From contig NZ_BMJA01000001.1 of the NCBI RefSeq assembly GCF_014642835.1, positions 2,204,943 through 2,268,942 on the forward strand: a DNA stretch of 64,000 bases, in the 5' to 3' direction. This document shows positions 32,136 to 39,524 of this stretch, one piece after another (positions within the stretch are counted from its first letter, which is position 1; each line of letters opens with the position of its first letter). The DNA is from Dyella nitratireducens (GTDB lineage: Bacteria; Pseudomonadota; Gammaproteobacteria; Xanthomonadales; Rhodanobacteraceae). The notes under the pieces are model-generated. The model had not been told where the DNA came from. It made no database searches and saw only the letters and a program-made list of their open reading frames with translations. A program made the position numbers and the translations under genes.

Positions 32136-34163
32136 ATGCCCACGAAGTTTGGCCGTACCCGGTTGAAACCCTTTGCACTCTGTGCACTCATCACCAGCCT
32201 TGTCGGCGTGGCGAACGCGCAGAATGCCGATCAATCCAATGACGCAAGATTTCGCGCCAACGTACCTGCTACCGCGATCAAGCCCGTAAGCGGCCAACCC
32301 GGTGGTGCCGTCACGCTCTACAGCCCTGATTCTACCGATGCGAGCAATCGCACGCGCACGCCGATCAAGCACGTGATCCTGCTGATCGGTGAAAACCGCA
32401 CCTTCGATCACGTGTTCGCCACCTACACGCCGCCGAAGGGACAAACGGTCGAGAACCTGCTGTCCGAAGGCATCGTCAATGCCAATGGCACGCCTGGCCC
32501 GAACGTGGCCAAGGCGGAGCAGTGGCAGGCGAGCCAGACCGGCGACTATACGAATTCGCCCACACACACCAGCGCCTATACCAACCTGCCGTCGATGAAC
32601 ACCGGTGGCGCGCCCACCCAGGCGTATCTCTCTTCGGTGGCGCAAGCAGAAGCGATCGAACCGGCCTTGCCGACCGCCTACTACCCCTACCTCGCCGAAG
32701 GCGGCACGGGGTTGCCGAACGATGTCGTCGACACGCGCTTCCCGGCCACGCTGGCGAATGCACCGGTCGATATGCACGCTTCGATCAGCTACAACGACTA
32801 CGCCAACAGCCCGGTGCACCGCTTCTTCCAGATGTGGCAGCAGCTGGATTGCAGCACCAGCCATGCCACCTGGAAAAATCCCAGCGGTTGCCGCGCGGAC
32901 CTGTTCCCGTGGGTGGAAGTGACCATGGGTGCCGGCAACAACGGCAACACCCAGCCGGCCAATTTCACGGATGAAAGCACCGGTGAAGGTTCCACCTCCA
33001 TGCAGTTCCTCAACATGGCGCAGGGCGACGCACCGTACTTCAAGCAGCTGGCCGAGCAGTATGCGCTCAGCGACAACTTCCACCAGTCGGTGATGGGCGG
33101 CACGGGTGCCAACCACATCATGCTGGGCTTCGGCGATGCGATCTATTACGCCGACGCCAACGGCAATCCCGCCGTGCCGCCGACCAACCAGATCGAAAAC
33201 CCGAACACGCAGTCGGGCACCAACAACTGGTGGGTGCAGGACGGCTACAGCGGCGGTTCCTATGTGAACTGCTCCGATGACACCCAGCCGGGTGTCGGCG
33301 CCGTGCGCAAGTACCTCAAGAGCCTGCCGTACGACACCTTCCGCCACGGCGATTGCAAGAAGGGTGCGTACTACCTGGTGAACAACTACAACCCCGGCTA
33401 CCTGGGCACCGGTACGCCCGCACCGCTGGGCGCGGACCAGTTCACCATTCCGCCGACCAAGCAACAGAACCTTGGCTTGTTGCTGTCGCGTCGTCACGTC
33501 AGCTGGAAGTACTACGGTGAAGGCTGGGATGGTGGCAAGGAAGACGGCGAAGCCGGCACCTTCTGCAACATCTGCGATCCGTTCCTGTACTCCACGCAGA
33601 TCATGACCAACCCGACCCTGCGCGCGAACAACCAGGACATCAACAACCTCTACAGCGACATCCAGAACGGCACCCTGCCGGCGGTGGCCATCGCCAAGCC
33701 GGATGGACTGCTGGACGGCCATCCGGCCTCAAGCAAGCTGGAGCTGTTTGAAGGCTACGTGCAGAAGATCGTGGATGCGGTGAAGGCCAATCCGAAGCTG
33801 TGGGACAACACGGCCGTCATGATCACCTTCGATGAAGGCGGCGGCTACTATGACTCCGGCTATGTGCAGCCGATCGACTTCTTCGGCGACGGCACGCGTA
33901 TTCCGCTGCTGGTGGTGTCGAAGTATTCGAAGGGCGGCCGCGTGGTGCATTCCTACTACGATCACGTGTCCTTCGACAAATTCGTGGAAGCGAACTGGGA
34001 TCTGGATGAAACCATCTCCAGCCGCAGCCGCGACAACCTGCCGAACCCGATCTCGTTGCCCAACAATCCGTATGTGCCGCTCAACTCGCCGGCCATCGGT
34101 GACTTGATGGATATGTTCGACTTCCACCGTCATTGGGACGGCGACAGCACCGCGCAAAACTGA
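32136..34163 (+). CDS. Secreted phosphoesterase (phospholipase C / acid phosphatase AcpA family)
   Basis: The 675-residue protein has a Sec signal ending VANA (about residue 28). The phosphoesterase domain (PF04185) starts at IKHVILLIGENRTFDHVFATY near residue 73, whose ENRTFDH holds metal- and nucleophile-region residues. Further family motifs are GGTGANHIMLGFGDAIYY, AVMITFDEGGGYYDSG near 565 and YDHVSF near 605. Members hydrolyse phospholipids or phosphomonoesters outside the membrane. ATG 32136 is supported by CAGGAGA about nine bases upstream. A Pho-box-like site upstream fits a role in phosphate scavenging. A strong terminator follows at once. Confidence 0.9.
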   Translation: MPTKFGRTRLKPFALCALITSLVGVANAQNADQSNDARFRANVPATAIKPVSGQPGGAVTLYSPDSTDASNRTRTPIKHVILLIGENRTFDHVFATYTPPKGQTVENLLSEGIVNANGTPGPNVAKAEQWQASQTGDYTNSPTHTSAYTNLPSMNTGGAPTQAYLSSVAQAEAIEPALPTAYYPYLAEGGTGLPNDVVDTRFPATLANAPVDMHASISYNDYANSPVHRFFQMWQQLDCSTSHATWKNPSGCRADLFPWVEVTMGAGNNGNTQPANFTDESTGEGSTSMQFLNMAQGDAPYFKQLAEQYALSDNFHQSVMGGTGANHIMLGFGDAIYYADANGNPAVPPTNQIENPNTQSGTNNWWVQDGYSGGSYVNCSDDTQPGVGAVRKYLKSLPYDTFRHGDCKKGAYYLVNNYNPGYLGTGTPAPLGADQFTIPPTKQQNLGLLLSRRHVSWKYYGEGWDGGKEDGEAGTFCNICDPFLYSTQIMTNPTLRANNQDINNLYSDIQNGTLPAVAIAKPDGLLDGHPASSKLELFEGYVQKIVDAVKANPKLWDNTAVMITFDEGGGYYDSGYVQPIDFFGDGTRIPLLVVSKYSKGGRVVHSYYDHVSFDKFVEANWDLDETISSRSRDNLPNPISLPNNPYVPLNSPAIGDLMDMFDFHRHWDGDSTAQN

Positions 34164-34176
34164 GTAAGCTCCAGCA

Positions 34177-34214
34177 CATACCCTGCCTGCCAAGCAGGCA
34201 GGGTATGTTTTTTT
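34177..34214 (+). terminator. Rho-independent terminator
   Basis: CATACCCTGCCTGC pairs perfectly with GCAGGCAGGGTATG around a CAA loop, then TTTTTTT. A 14-pair stem with a seven-T run makes this the clearest terminator in the window. It ends the phosphoesterase transcript 13 bases after the stop. Confidence 0.95.
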
Positions 34215-34236
34215 CCACCTTTTCGTGATGTGAACG

Positions 34237-34686
34237 ATGAGCCTGCTAGCCCGTTCTACCGGTTATCTCAGCCGCTGGTCCAATCCGGTGGCCGCGTTGG
34301 TGTTGATGAGCGCATCCGCTGCCATCAGCAACGGTGCACATGCCGATCCCGCTGATTTCCAGGCCATGCCAGGCCTGTGGAAGATCACCTTGCACACGCT
34401 CAAGGACGGCAAGGACCAGGTGAAGTGGAAATGCCTTTACGACGGTGGTGATCCCTGGACAACATTTGTGGACTCGATGGCACCTGCCACCAATTGCCAG
34501 CGTAGCAACGAACATCGAACCAGCACGGCACTGGCCTGGAAAGTGAACTGCAGCGAGCACGCCGGCAATGGGCATATCACCTTGGATGCGCCCGATCACT
34601 ACACCGGCAGCGTAAAGCTGGAAGGCCATGATGTGCTGCAGATCGAAGGCAAGCGCTATGCCGCCTGCACCAGTCCGAGCGATTGA
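34237..34686 (+). CDS. DUF3617-like exported protein
   Basis: The 149-residue protein has a membrane-type signal (about residues 18-36, ending AHA). The mature part begins DPADFQAMPGLWKITLHT, whose PGLWKIT is the hallmark of DUF3617. Four cysteines (KCLYDG, NCQRS, NCSEH, ACTSP) and a C-terminal YTGSVKLEG element also fit. Expected place is the periplasm; function of the family is unknown. It lies after the strong terminator at 34177, so it probably has its own promoter in the short gap or depends on read-through. Confidence 0.75.
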   Translation: MSLLARSTGYLSRWSNPVAALVLMSASAAISNGAHADPADFQAMPGLWKITLHTLKDGKDQVKWKCLYDGGDPWTTFVDSMAPATNCQRSNEHRTSTALAWKVNCSEHAGNGHITLDAPDHYTGSVKLEGHDVLQIEGKRYAACTSPSD

Positions 34687-34701
34687 TATCGGTTGGGATA
34701 G

Positions 34702-34986
34702 GGAAGCAAAGCGGTAAAGCTGAAGTCCACGCGATGCTGTTTCAGCGCGAGTCGTCATTCCGGTGAAGGCACATTGCTGCCCGGCGAAGATTTTGTCGAA
34801 GCTCAGAAAATTGCCGCTGTATAGGCACTTTTTGCAAAGCAATGCAGCGAGGAATTTGTTGTCACCATAGTCTTCAATCTTGCCTTATCGTCATTCCGGC
34901 GAAGGCCGGAATCCATGCTTCGTACTGGCGATGGATTCCGGCCTTCGCCGGAATGACGTCGAGGCTAGAACAGGCTTTTCTGCTTC
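34702..34986. repeat. Composite intergenic repeat module, copy 1
   Basis: Three parts: a 69-base unique-looking block (34702-34770), a palindromic pair with CGTCATTCCGGCGAAGGCC arms (34889-34958), and a tail TCTAGAAC-like stretch ending GCTTTTCTGCTTC (to 34986). The first block recurs at 35103-35171 and the tail at 35235-35277, both about 93% identical by eye. The 34889-34958 arms are near-perfect inverted copies around a short loop. Confidence 0.75.
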
Positions 34987-35028
34987 GAACAACGCTTCAG
35001 AGAAAAAAAAGGGGATACCTGAGTCCGT

Positions 35029-35092
35029 GTAGGCTGGGATGAAATCCCAGCACCCGGAACCGCAAGAGAGCTGGGATTTCATCCCAGCCTGC
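35029..35092. repeat. GTAG-type REP pair, class B, copy 2
   Basis: The arms carry GCTGGGATGAAATCCCAGC in inverted orientation, as at 14789. The right outer end reads CCTGC instead of CCTAC, so the terminal GTAG is mutated on that side. It lies between the two copies of the composite module. Confidence 0.8.
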
Positions 35093-35102
35093 GCATTGAT
35101 GA

Positions 35103-35277
35103 GGAAGCAAAGCGGTAAAGTCGAAGTTCACGCGATGCTGCTTCAGCGCGAGTCGTCATTCCGGCGAAGGCCGGAATCCATGCTTCGCACTGGCCATAGA
35201 TTGACCAGCTTCGCTGTTGAAAAGCGCCTCGGCCTTCGCCGGAATGACGTCGAGTCTAGAACGTGCTTTTCTGCTTC
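35103..35277. repeat. Composite intergenic repeat module, copy 2
   Basis: It repeats the block order of copy 1: 69-base block (35103-35171), inverted CGTCATTCCGGCGAAGGCC arms (35154-35249, with a longer loop), then the GCTTTTCTGCTTC tail. The tail ends exactly at the stop codon of the minus-strand gene at 35277, so that gene's 3' end abuts the repeat. Confidence 0.75.
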
Positions 35278-35561
35278 TACTGCCACGTAGGGCTTGAATC
35301 GCCAAGCCAATTCTCATTACCTACACCGTCAAGCACATCATCCAGCTGTATGTTGACAGCCTGAAAGATAAAGAAAAGCTCCGCGCGTCCCATCGTTATC
35401 ATGGCGTCGCCATTCGCCGTGTGTTCGTCGTTGTAGGTAATGTGCGCCATCAAATCCAGCATGGCTTGAATACGTTTTATGGTTTCGTAGCCCTCTCGTG
35501 ACAATAGATAAAGTTGCGGCCCGCAGCGGCCGCTGTGCATGTCTTCCATGGTGTTCTCCAC
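35277..35561 (-). CDS. Small protein, possibly XAC0095-like
   Basis: The 94-residue acidic protein MENTMEDMHSGRCGPQLYLL has no signal or membrane segment. The layout YLLSREGYETIKRIQAMLDLMAHIT, then MGRAELFFIFQAVNIQLDDVLDGV, resembles small XAC0095-type proteins of Xanthomonadales (a SPEDGYQxLRxLRDxLxLLAxLA-like helix followed by a helix rich in E, L, F). The match is from recalled pattern and is tentative. GGAGAACACC precedes the ATG. Codon use looks less G+C-rich than neighbours. Function unknown. Confidence 0.55.
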   Translation of the reverse strand: MENTMEDMHSGRCGPQLYLLSREGYETIKRIQAMLDLMAHITYNDEHTANGDAMITMGRAELFFIFQAVNIQLDDVLDGVGNENWLGDSSPTWQ

Positions 35562-36376
35562 TCGCTTAGGTCACGCCGCGTATTGCGCGCGGCGTGAAGG
35601 GCTTCAGGAAAAATCCTGCTCGTTTTGTCGGAATCAGCTGCTTCCGTTTCGACGAGTGCCCACTTCGGCTCGACGTCGCGCGGTCCGCGCGGCGGAGAAG
35701 TAGGGGAAATGCACCAGGGTGGGAGCACGAAGATGTGCAGGTGCCTTATGATGATCGATAACCATAGTCAACTCGCTAGTTAGTTGGTGGTGGCCAGCGG
35801 ATCGTTTGGGTTGCCTCCCAGGCGATCCGCGCTACTTCTCTCATGTCGGGCGTGTCGTAAGTCATCATCATTTGGGATGGGCACGCCCGACAGCCGAACC
35901 TTCGCATGAAATGCATCTCGCCATCTGTCGGGCTCGAATGATTCGCTGTGTTAGCGAATGCCTACTTGATACAAAGATTGGATGACGTCGATAAGCGCAG
36001 ATGGTTATTCGTTTCGCCGCTGAGAACGGGGTGAGGTCGCGGCCATGTCAGCGGTCTATCAGCCCATCGGCGAATCCTGGTTCGAGCACGATTTCAGAAA
36101 CTAAGGTCAGATTGCACTTCTATCGGGTAACCTGGACTTTCTTGGCCTTCCGATCCGAGCAGTTCACTGATCTCAGTGCTATGCAACCCGCGCCAGACCC
36201 AGCGATTTTTTTCGCTGAAAAATTTCCTTCCCTTGCTCGATCGCGCACTCTTTACCTTCTTCCCGCCACGTAACAGCGATCAGTTGTCCGCAAGGCAGAT
36301 CCTCTTGATCTAACCTTAACAGTCGGCCGCGTAGATTGCTGGCCCCAAAGGACAGGGCGCAGGGGCTTGGTGGGGG
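35562..36376. other. 815-base stretch without a convincing gene; two large hairpins
   Basis: Open frames here are short and lack family features or ribosome sites. Two structures stand out. GCGGATCG at 35798-35805 pairs with CGATCCGC at 35824-35831, extended by G-rich/C-rich pairing to about 14 pairs. GTCGGGCGTG at 35846-35855 pairs with CACGCCCGAC at 35882-35891 around a 26-base loop. The A+T content is higher than in adjoining genes. A small RNA is possible but not shown. Confidence 0.5.
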
Positions 36377-36421
36377 ATGGACGGCCGCAAAATCTTGCAG
36401 GATCCGGCTGCCGCCGAAAGT

Positions 36422-36979
36422 ATGACGGCAAGCCTTGGTGTTTGCGTTTCGCATGACGAGCTCGCGTTACGCGCCGCCACCGATGCAGACATGGATTTTC
36501 TTCGCGATGTGTTTTCGTCCACGCGAATGCAGGAATTCATGAGTGCGGGCATGCCGCTCGAACAAGCCGAGACGCTGCTCGCAAGCCAGTTTTCCATCCA
36601 GCACGACTATTACCGCCGGCATTATCCACAGGGTCGTTTCGACATCATCATGCAAGGTGAGAGCAACGTCGGCCGGCTTTACCACGATTGGCATGGTGAC
36701 GTTGTCCAGTTGATCGATATCGCGCTGTTGCCGGCGTATCGCGGTGCAGGCATTGGTACGCGCTTGATGCGCGCGATCGTGGCCGAAGCGGCGCAAAAAC
36801 AGATGCCCATGCAGCTGTTTGTGGAATTCAACAATCCGGTTCGCACGCTGTATCGCCGGCTTGGATTCGTGCCGACCGGCGAAAACGGTATCTACGAACT
36901 GATGCATCGGCGTGCCATGCCCTTGGACGATGAAGGGGCGCGGACGTCAGTAAGAGGTTTGAGTCATCACTTTCAGTAG
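36422..36979 (+). CDS. GNAT N-acetyltransferase beside the tail-collar genes
   Basis: The protein has 185 residues from ATG 36422; an in-frame ATG at 36377 would add 15. It shows a good GNAT core: ELALRAATDADMDFLRDVF at the start, VVQLIDIALLPAYRGAGIGTRLM with the acetyl-CoA loop RGAGIG near residue 108, and NPVRTLYRRLGFVPTGENGIYELM at the end. Such a GNAT gene commonly precedes microcystin-dependent/tail-collar genes in proteobacteria, and here it is followed by DUF6916-like and two collar genes on the same strand. Substrate unknown; modification of the collar proteins is a guess. Confidence 0.85.
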   Translation: MTASLGVCVSHDELALRAATDADMDFLRDVFSSTRMQEFMSAGMPLEQAETLLASQFSIQHDYYRRHYPQGRFDIIMQGESNVGRLYHDWHGDVVQLIDIALLPAYRGAGIGTRLMRAIVAEAAQKQMPMQLFVEFNNPVRTLYRRLGFVPTGENGIYELMHRRAMPLDDEGARTSVRGLSHHFQ

Positions 36980-37032
36980 TCGACGTTTGCATGACGTTGG
37001 CGGCACGGCCGCGAACGCAACAAGGGGGGCAA

Positions 37033-37350
37033 ATGCAGGCTGTTCCAACTCATGAAGCACTCATGGCATCGCTACACCGATTGTTCGTGCTGGAAACAGC
37101 CGATGGCAGTCGCATCGAGGCGCGCCTGGCCGCTGCGCCAGTCGGCGTCGCGATGGATGAAACGTATGTCAGTTATTCGGCGATTTTCGAGCTGCCTGTC
37201 GGCATCTGGCTTCCCCAGGATACCTATCGCATTACGGCGCCCGATGGCGCGTGCTGGGATTTGCTTGCCACGCCGACGCGGCCCAGCGCCAACGGTCAGG
37301 CCAACTTGACTGCAGTCATGCATTACCTGCGTTCCAACGACACCGCATAG
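37033..37350 (+). CDS. DUF6916-like small protein
   Basis: The 105-residue protein starts at ATG 37033, with AAGGGGGG about six bases upstream; the frame is open further 5' but lacks a ribosome site. It is a compact beta-rich protein, LFVLETADGSRIEARLAAAPVG, FELPVGIWLPQDTYRITAPDG and DLLATPTRPSANGQANLTAVMHY. This is the pattern of DUF6916 proteins found with tail-collar genes. No signal peptide. It lies 53 bases after the GNAT gene and 71 bases before the first collar gene, suggesting one transcript. Confidence 0.7.
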   Translation: MQAVPTHEALMASLHRLFVLETADGSRIEARLAAAPVGVAMDETYVSYSAIFELPVGIWLPQDTYRITAPDGACWDLLATPTRPSANGQANLTAVMHYLRSNDTA

Positions 37351-37421
37351 CACGGCACAGAACTGTCGTGCCGGGTAGCGACGTCATCATTCGATCCTTC
37401 ACTTTCTAGCAGGGGAACATC

Positions 37422-38039
37422 ATGAGCGATCCGTTTCTTGGAGAAATTCGTTTTGTTGGTTTCACTTTCGCGCCGATCGGTTGGGCTCTGTGCAACGGAG
37501 CCCTGATGTCGATCAGCCAGAACAATGCGCTGTTCGCCTTGTTGGGTACAACCTATGGCGGCAACGGCCAAAGCACGTTCGGCCTGCCTGATCTGCAAGG
37601 ACGCACGCCGGTCGGTACGGGCACCGGCCTGGGGCTTAGTCCGGTAGTGCCTGGCCAGAAAGCCGGCATCGAATCCGTCACGCTCACCATCAACAACATG
37701 CCTGCGCACACGCATACAGCGCAAAGCAGCGGCAGTCTGTCGGTAAGCGGCAGTGTTTCGGTCCCGGCTTGCTCGTCGCCGACTTCCGGCACCGTTACGG
37801 CAACCCCCGGACCGACCGCGGTGTTGGGATCGATCAGCGCCGGTGGCCGGCCAGGTGAGCTGTACACCACGACGGCGCCCAACACCAATCTCCTGCCGTT
37901 TACGCTGCAGTCGACCGGTACGCTCCCTGCGATCACCGTCGGTACCACGGGCGGCAGTACGCCGGTTTCGGTGCAATCGCCCTACCTCGGTCTCACGGCC
38001 ATCATCGCGTTGCAGGGCATTTACCCGACCCGTTCCTGA
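37422..38039 (+). CDS. Tail-collar (microcystin-dependent-type) protein 1
   Basis: The 205-residue protein begins MSDPFLGEIRFVGFTFAPIG, where GEIR, FAPxGW and LGTTYGGNGQSTFGLPDLQGR are the phage tail collar domain (PF07484). A conserved HTHTAQSS stretch near residue 90 follows, with candidate metal-binding histidines, then a Ser/Thr/Gly-rich C-terminal part. In phages the collar domain joins tail fibre parts; free-standing bacterial relatives such as MdpB of Microcystis have no settled function. No other phage gene is in the window. CAGGGG lies about eight bases before the ATG. It is followed by a close paralogue. Confidence 0.9.
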   Translation: MSDPFLGEIRFVGFTFAPIGWALCNGALMSISQNNALFALLGTTYGGNGQSTFGLPDLQGRTPVGTGTGLGLSPVVPGQKAGIESVTLTINNMPAHTHTAQSSGSLSVSGSVSVPACSSPTSGTVTATPGPTAVLGSISAGGRPGELYTTTAPNTNLLPFTLQSTGTLPAITVGTTGGSTPVSVQSPYLGLTAIIALQGIYPTRS

Positions 38040-38159
38040 GGCTTGATCGCGGCCATGCATGGCCTGCGTTCCAAAGATATCGACCCGTGCGGCGCAGCGC
38101 CGCCGCACCGGGTGGTGACGTAACCACTCGATCCTTCACTTTCAAGCAGGGGGAACATC

Positions 38160-38777
38160 ATGAGCGATCCGTATATCGGCGAAATTCGTTTTGTTGGCTT
38201 TACGTTCGCGCCCGTCGGCTGGGCCCAATGCGTTGGCAATTTGATATCGATCGTCCAAAACCAGGCGCTGTTCGCCTTGTTGGGGACGGTCTATGGCGGC
38301 AATGGCCAAAGCACGTTCGGCCTGCCTGATCTACGCGGACGCTCGCCGGTTGGCACGGGCACGGGTATGGGGCTTGCCACGGTAGATCCCGGCGAGATGG
38401 GCGGCAGTGAATCGATCCAGCTCACCCTCAGCAACCTGCCTGCGCATACGCATACGGCGCAAAGCAGCGGCAGCCTGTCGGTAAGCGGCAGTGTTTCGGT
38501 CCCGGCTTGCTCGTCGCCGACCTCCGGCACCGTTGCGGCAAACCCCGGAGCGACCACAGTGTTGGGATCGATCAGCGCCGGCGGCCGGCCAGGTGAGCTG
38601 TACACCACGACCGCGGCCAATACCAACCTGAAGCCTTTTACCCTGCAGTCGACCGGTACGCTCCCTGCGATCACCGTGGGTACTACGGGCGGCAGCCAGC
38701 CGGTTTCGGTGCAGTCTCCCTACCTCGGTCTCACGGCCATCATTTCGATGCAGGGCATTTTCCCAACGCGGGGTTGA
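38160..38777 (+). CDS. Tail-collar (microcystin-dependent-type) protein 2
   Basis: It is the same length as protein 1 (205 residues) and about 85% identical by eye, differing mostly at residues 25-40 and 70-85 (for example VDPGEMGGSESIQLTLSNL against VPGQKAGIESVTLTINNM). The 30-base leader, including CGATCCTTCACTTTC and the ribosome site, is also duplicated, so the duplication took in the upstream region. The shared SVSVPACSSPTSGTV stretch holds the single Cys. The variable patches suggest divergence of a binding surface. Confidence 0.9.
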   Translation: MSDPYIGEIRFVGFTFAPVGWAQCVGNLISIVQNQALFALLGTVYGGNGQSTFGLPDLRGRSPVGTGTGMGLATVDPGEMGGSESIQLTLSNLPAHTHTAQSSGSLSVSGSVSVPACSSPTSGTVAANPGATTVLGSISAGGRPGELYTTTAANTNLKPFTLQSTGTLPAITVGTTGGSQPVSVQSPYLGLTAIISMQGIFPTRG

Positions 38778-39524
38778 GCCGATGGATGTCCAGTCTTCGC
38801 GCCTCGCCGTCCGCCTTTCACGTGGCGGCAGGCGTCGGGACTCGAATTGGATCGTGCAAAATTCCCGTAGGCTTCTTCGCGCATGTGACACGCCTGGTCA
38901 GTTTCCGGGTGCGCTGGATGTCATTTCCGCGAAGAGATGCAGGTTCTACGCCGCGCAAGCTTTGAAGTCCGCCTTGGCGTGTGCCTTTACGGGCGAAGGG
39001 AAATTTAGCGTGGCATAAATCTTGATTGCGCTGTCTGCGGTGGTTGGGTAAATTTCCGGCCTGCAAGCTTCACGCAAGCTCGTCCGGGGAGCGGTAAGCT
39101 GTGTCAGAGCACCGTTGCGCACCGGGGTGTGGAGCGCGTAGGTTCAGGTGGGTGTTCACAAATGGATGTGCCGGATGGGTAGAGGCCGGCAAGGGGAGCA
39201 GCAGGGTATGGCATTGCGTTAGGCGTCCGGCCGTGAACCGGAGTCGGCGCATAAGGCTGCAACACAGACCACAGCGACATCAGGGGGAGATGTGGCGCGC
39301 GTTCTTACTTATGCAGTACTGGCCGTCGGCACAGGCCAAATGATTTTTTCGAAAACATCGAATGGCCGGTGCGGTGAGTCGGTCCATGCCGCGTGCCGGA
39401 CCCCTACTGCGTTGTCCCGCCGTGTTCTACGCCACCCTGTATTCGCTAGCGAACAGCCGCTCACAAAAGCTGCTGCGTCGCATGTGCGCCCCGTGCGGTG
39501 CGCCGCTATTGGAGAGTTGTCGTT
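38778..39524. other. 747-base leader region of the LEPR operon, no gene seen
   Basis: Only short open frames without ribosome sites occur. TGGCATAAATCTTGAT at 39011-39026 resembles a sigma54 promoter but has GA in place of the essential GC, so it is weak evidence. A G-rich stretch ATCAGGGGGAGATGT is at about 39280. The long leader could carry regulation of the giant gene; nothing specific was recognised. Confidence 0.4.

Noticed and set aside
37422-38777. Prophage at the tail-collar genes
   Set aside because: No capsid, terminase, portal, integrase or lysis genes occur; collar-domain proteins also exist as free-standing bacterial genes.
39011-39026. Sigma54 promoter for the LEPR operon (TGGCATAAATCTTGAT)
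   Set aside because: The essential GC of the minus-12 element is GA here, so it is not accepted as a promoter, though noted in the region entry.
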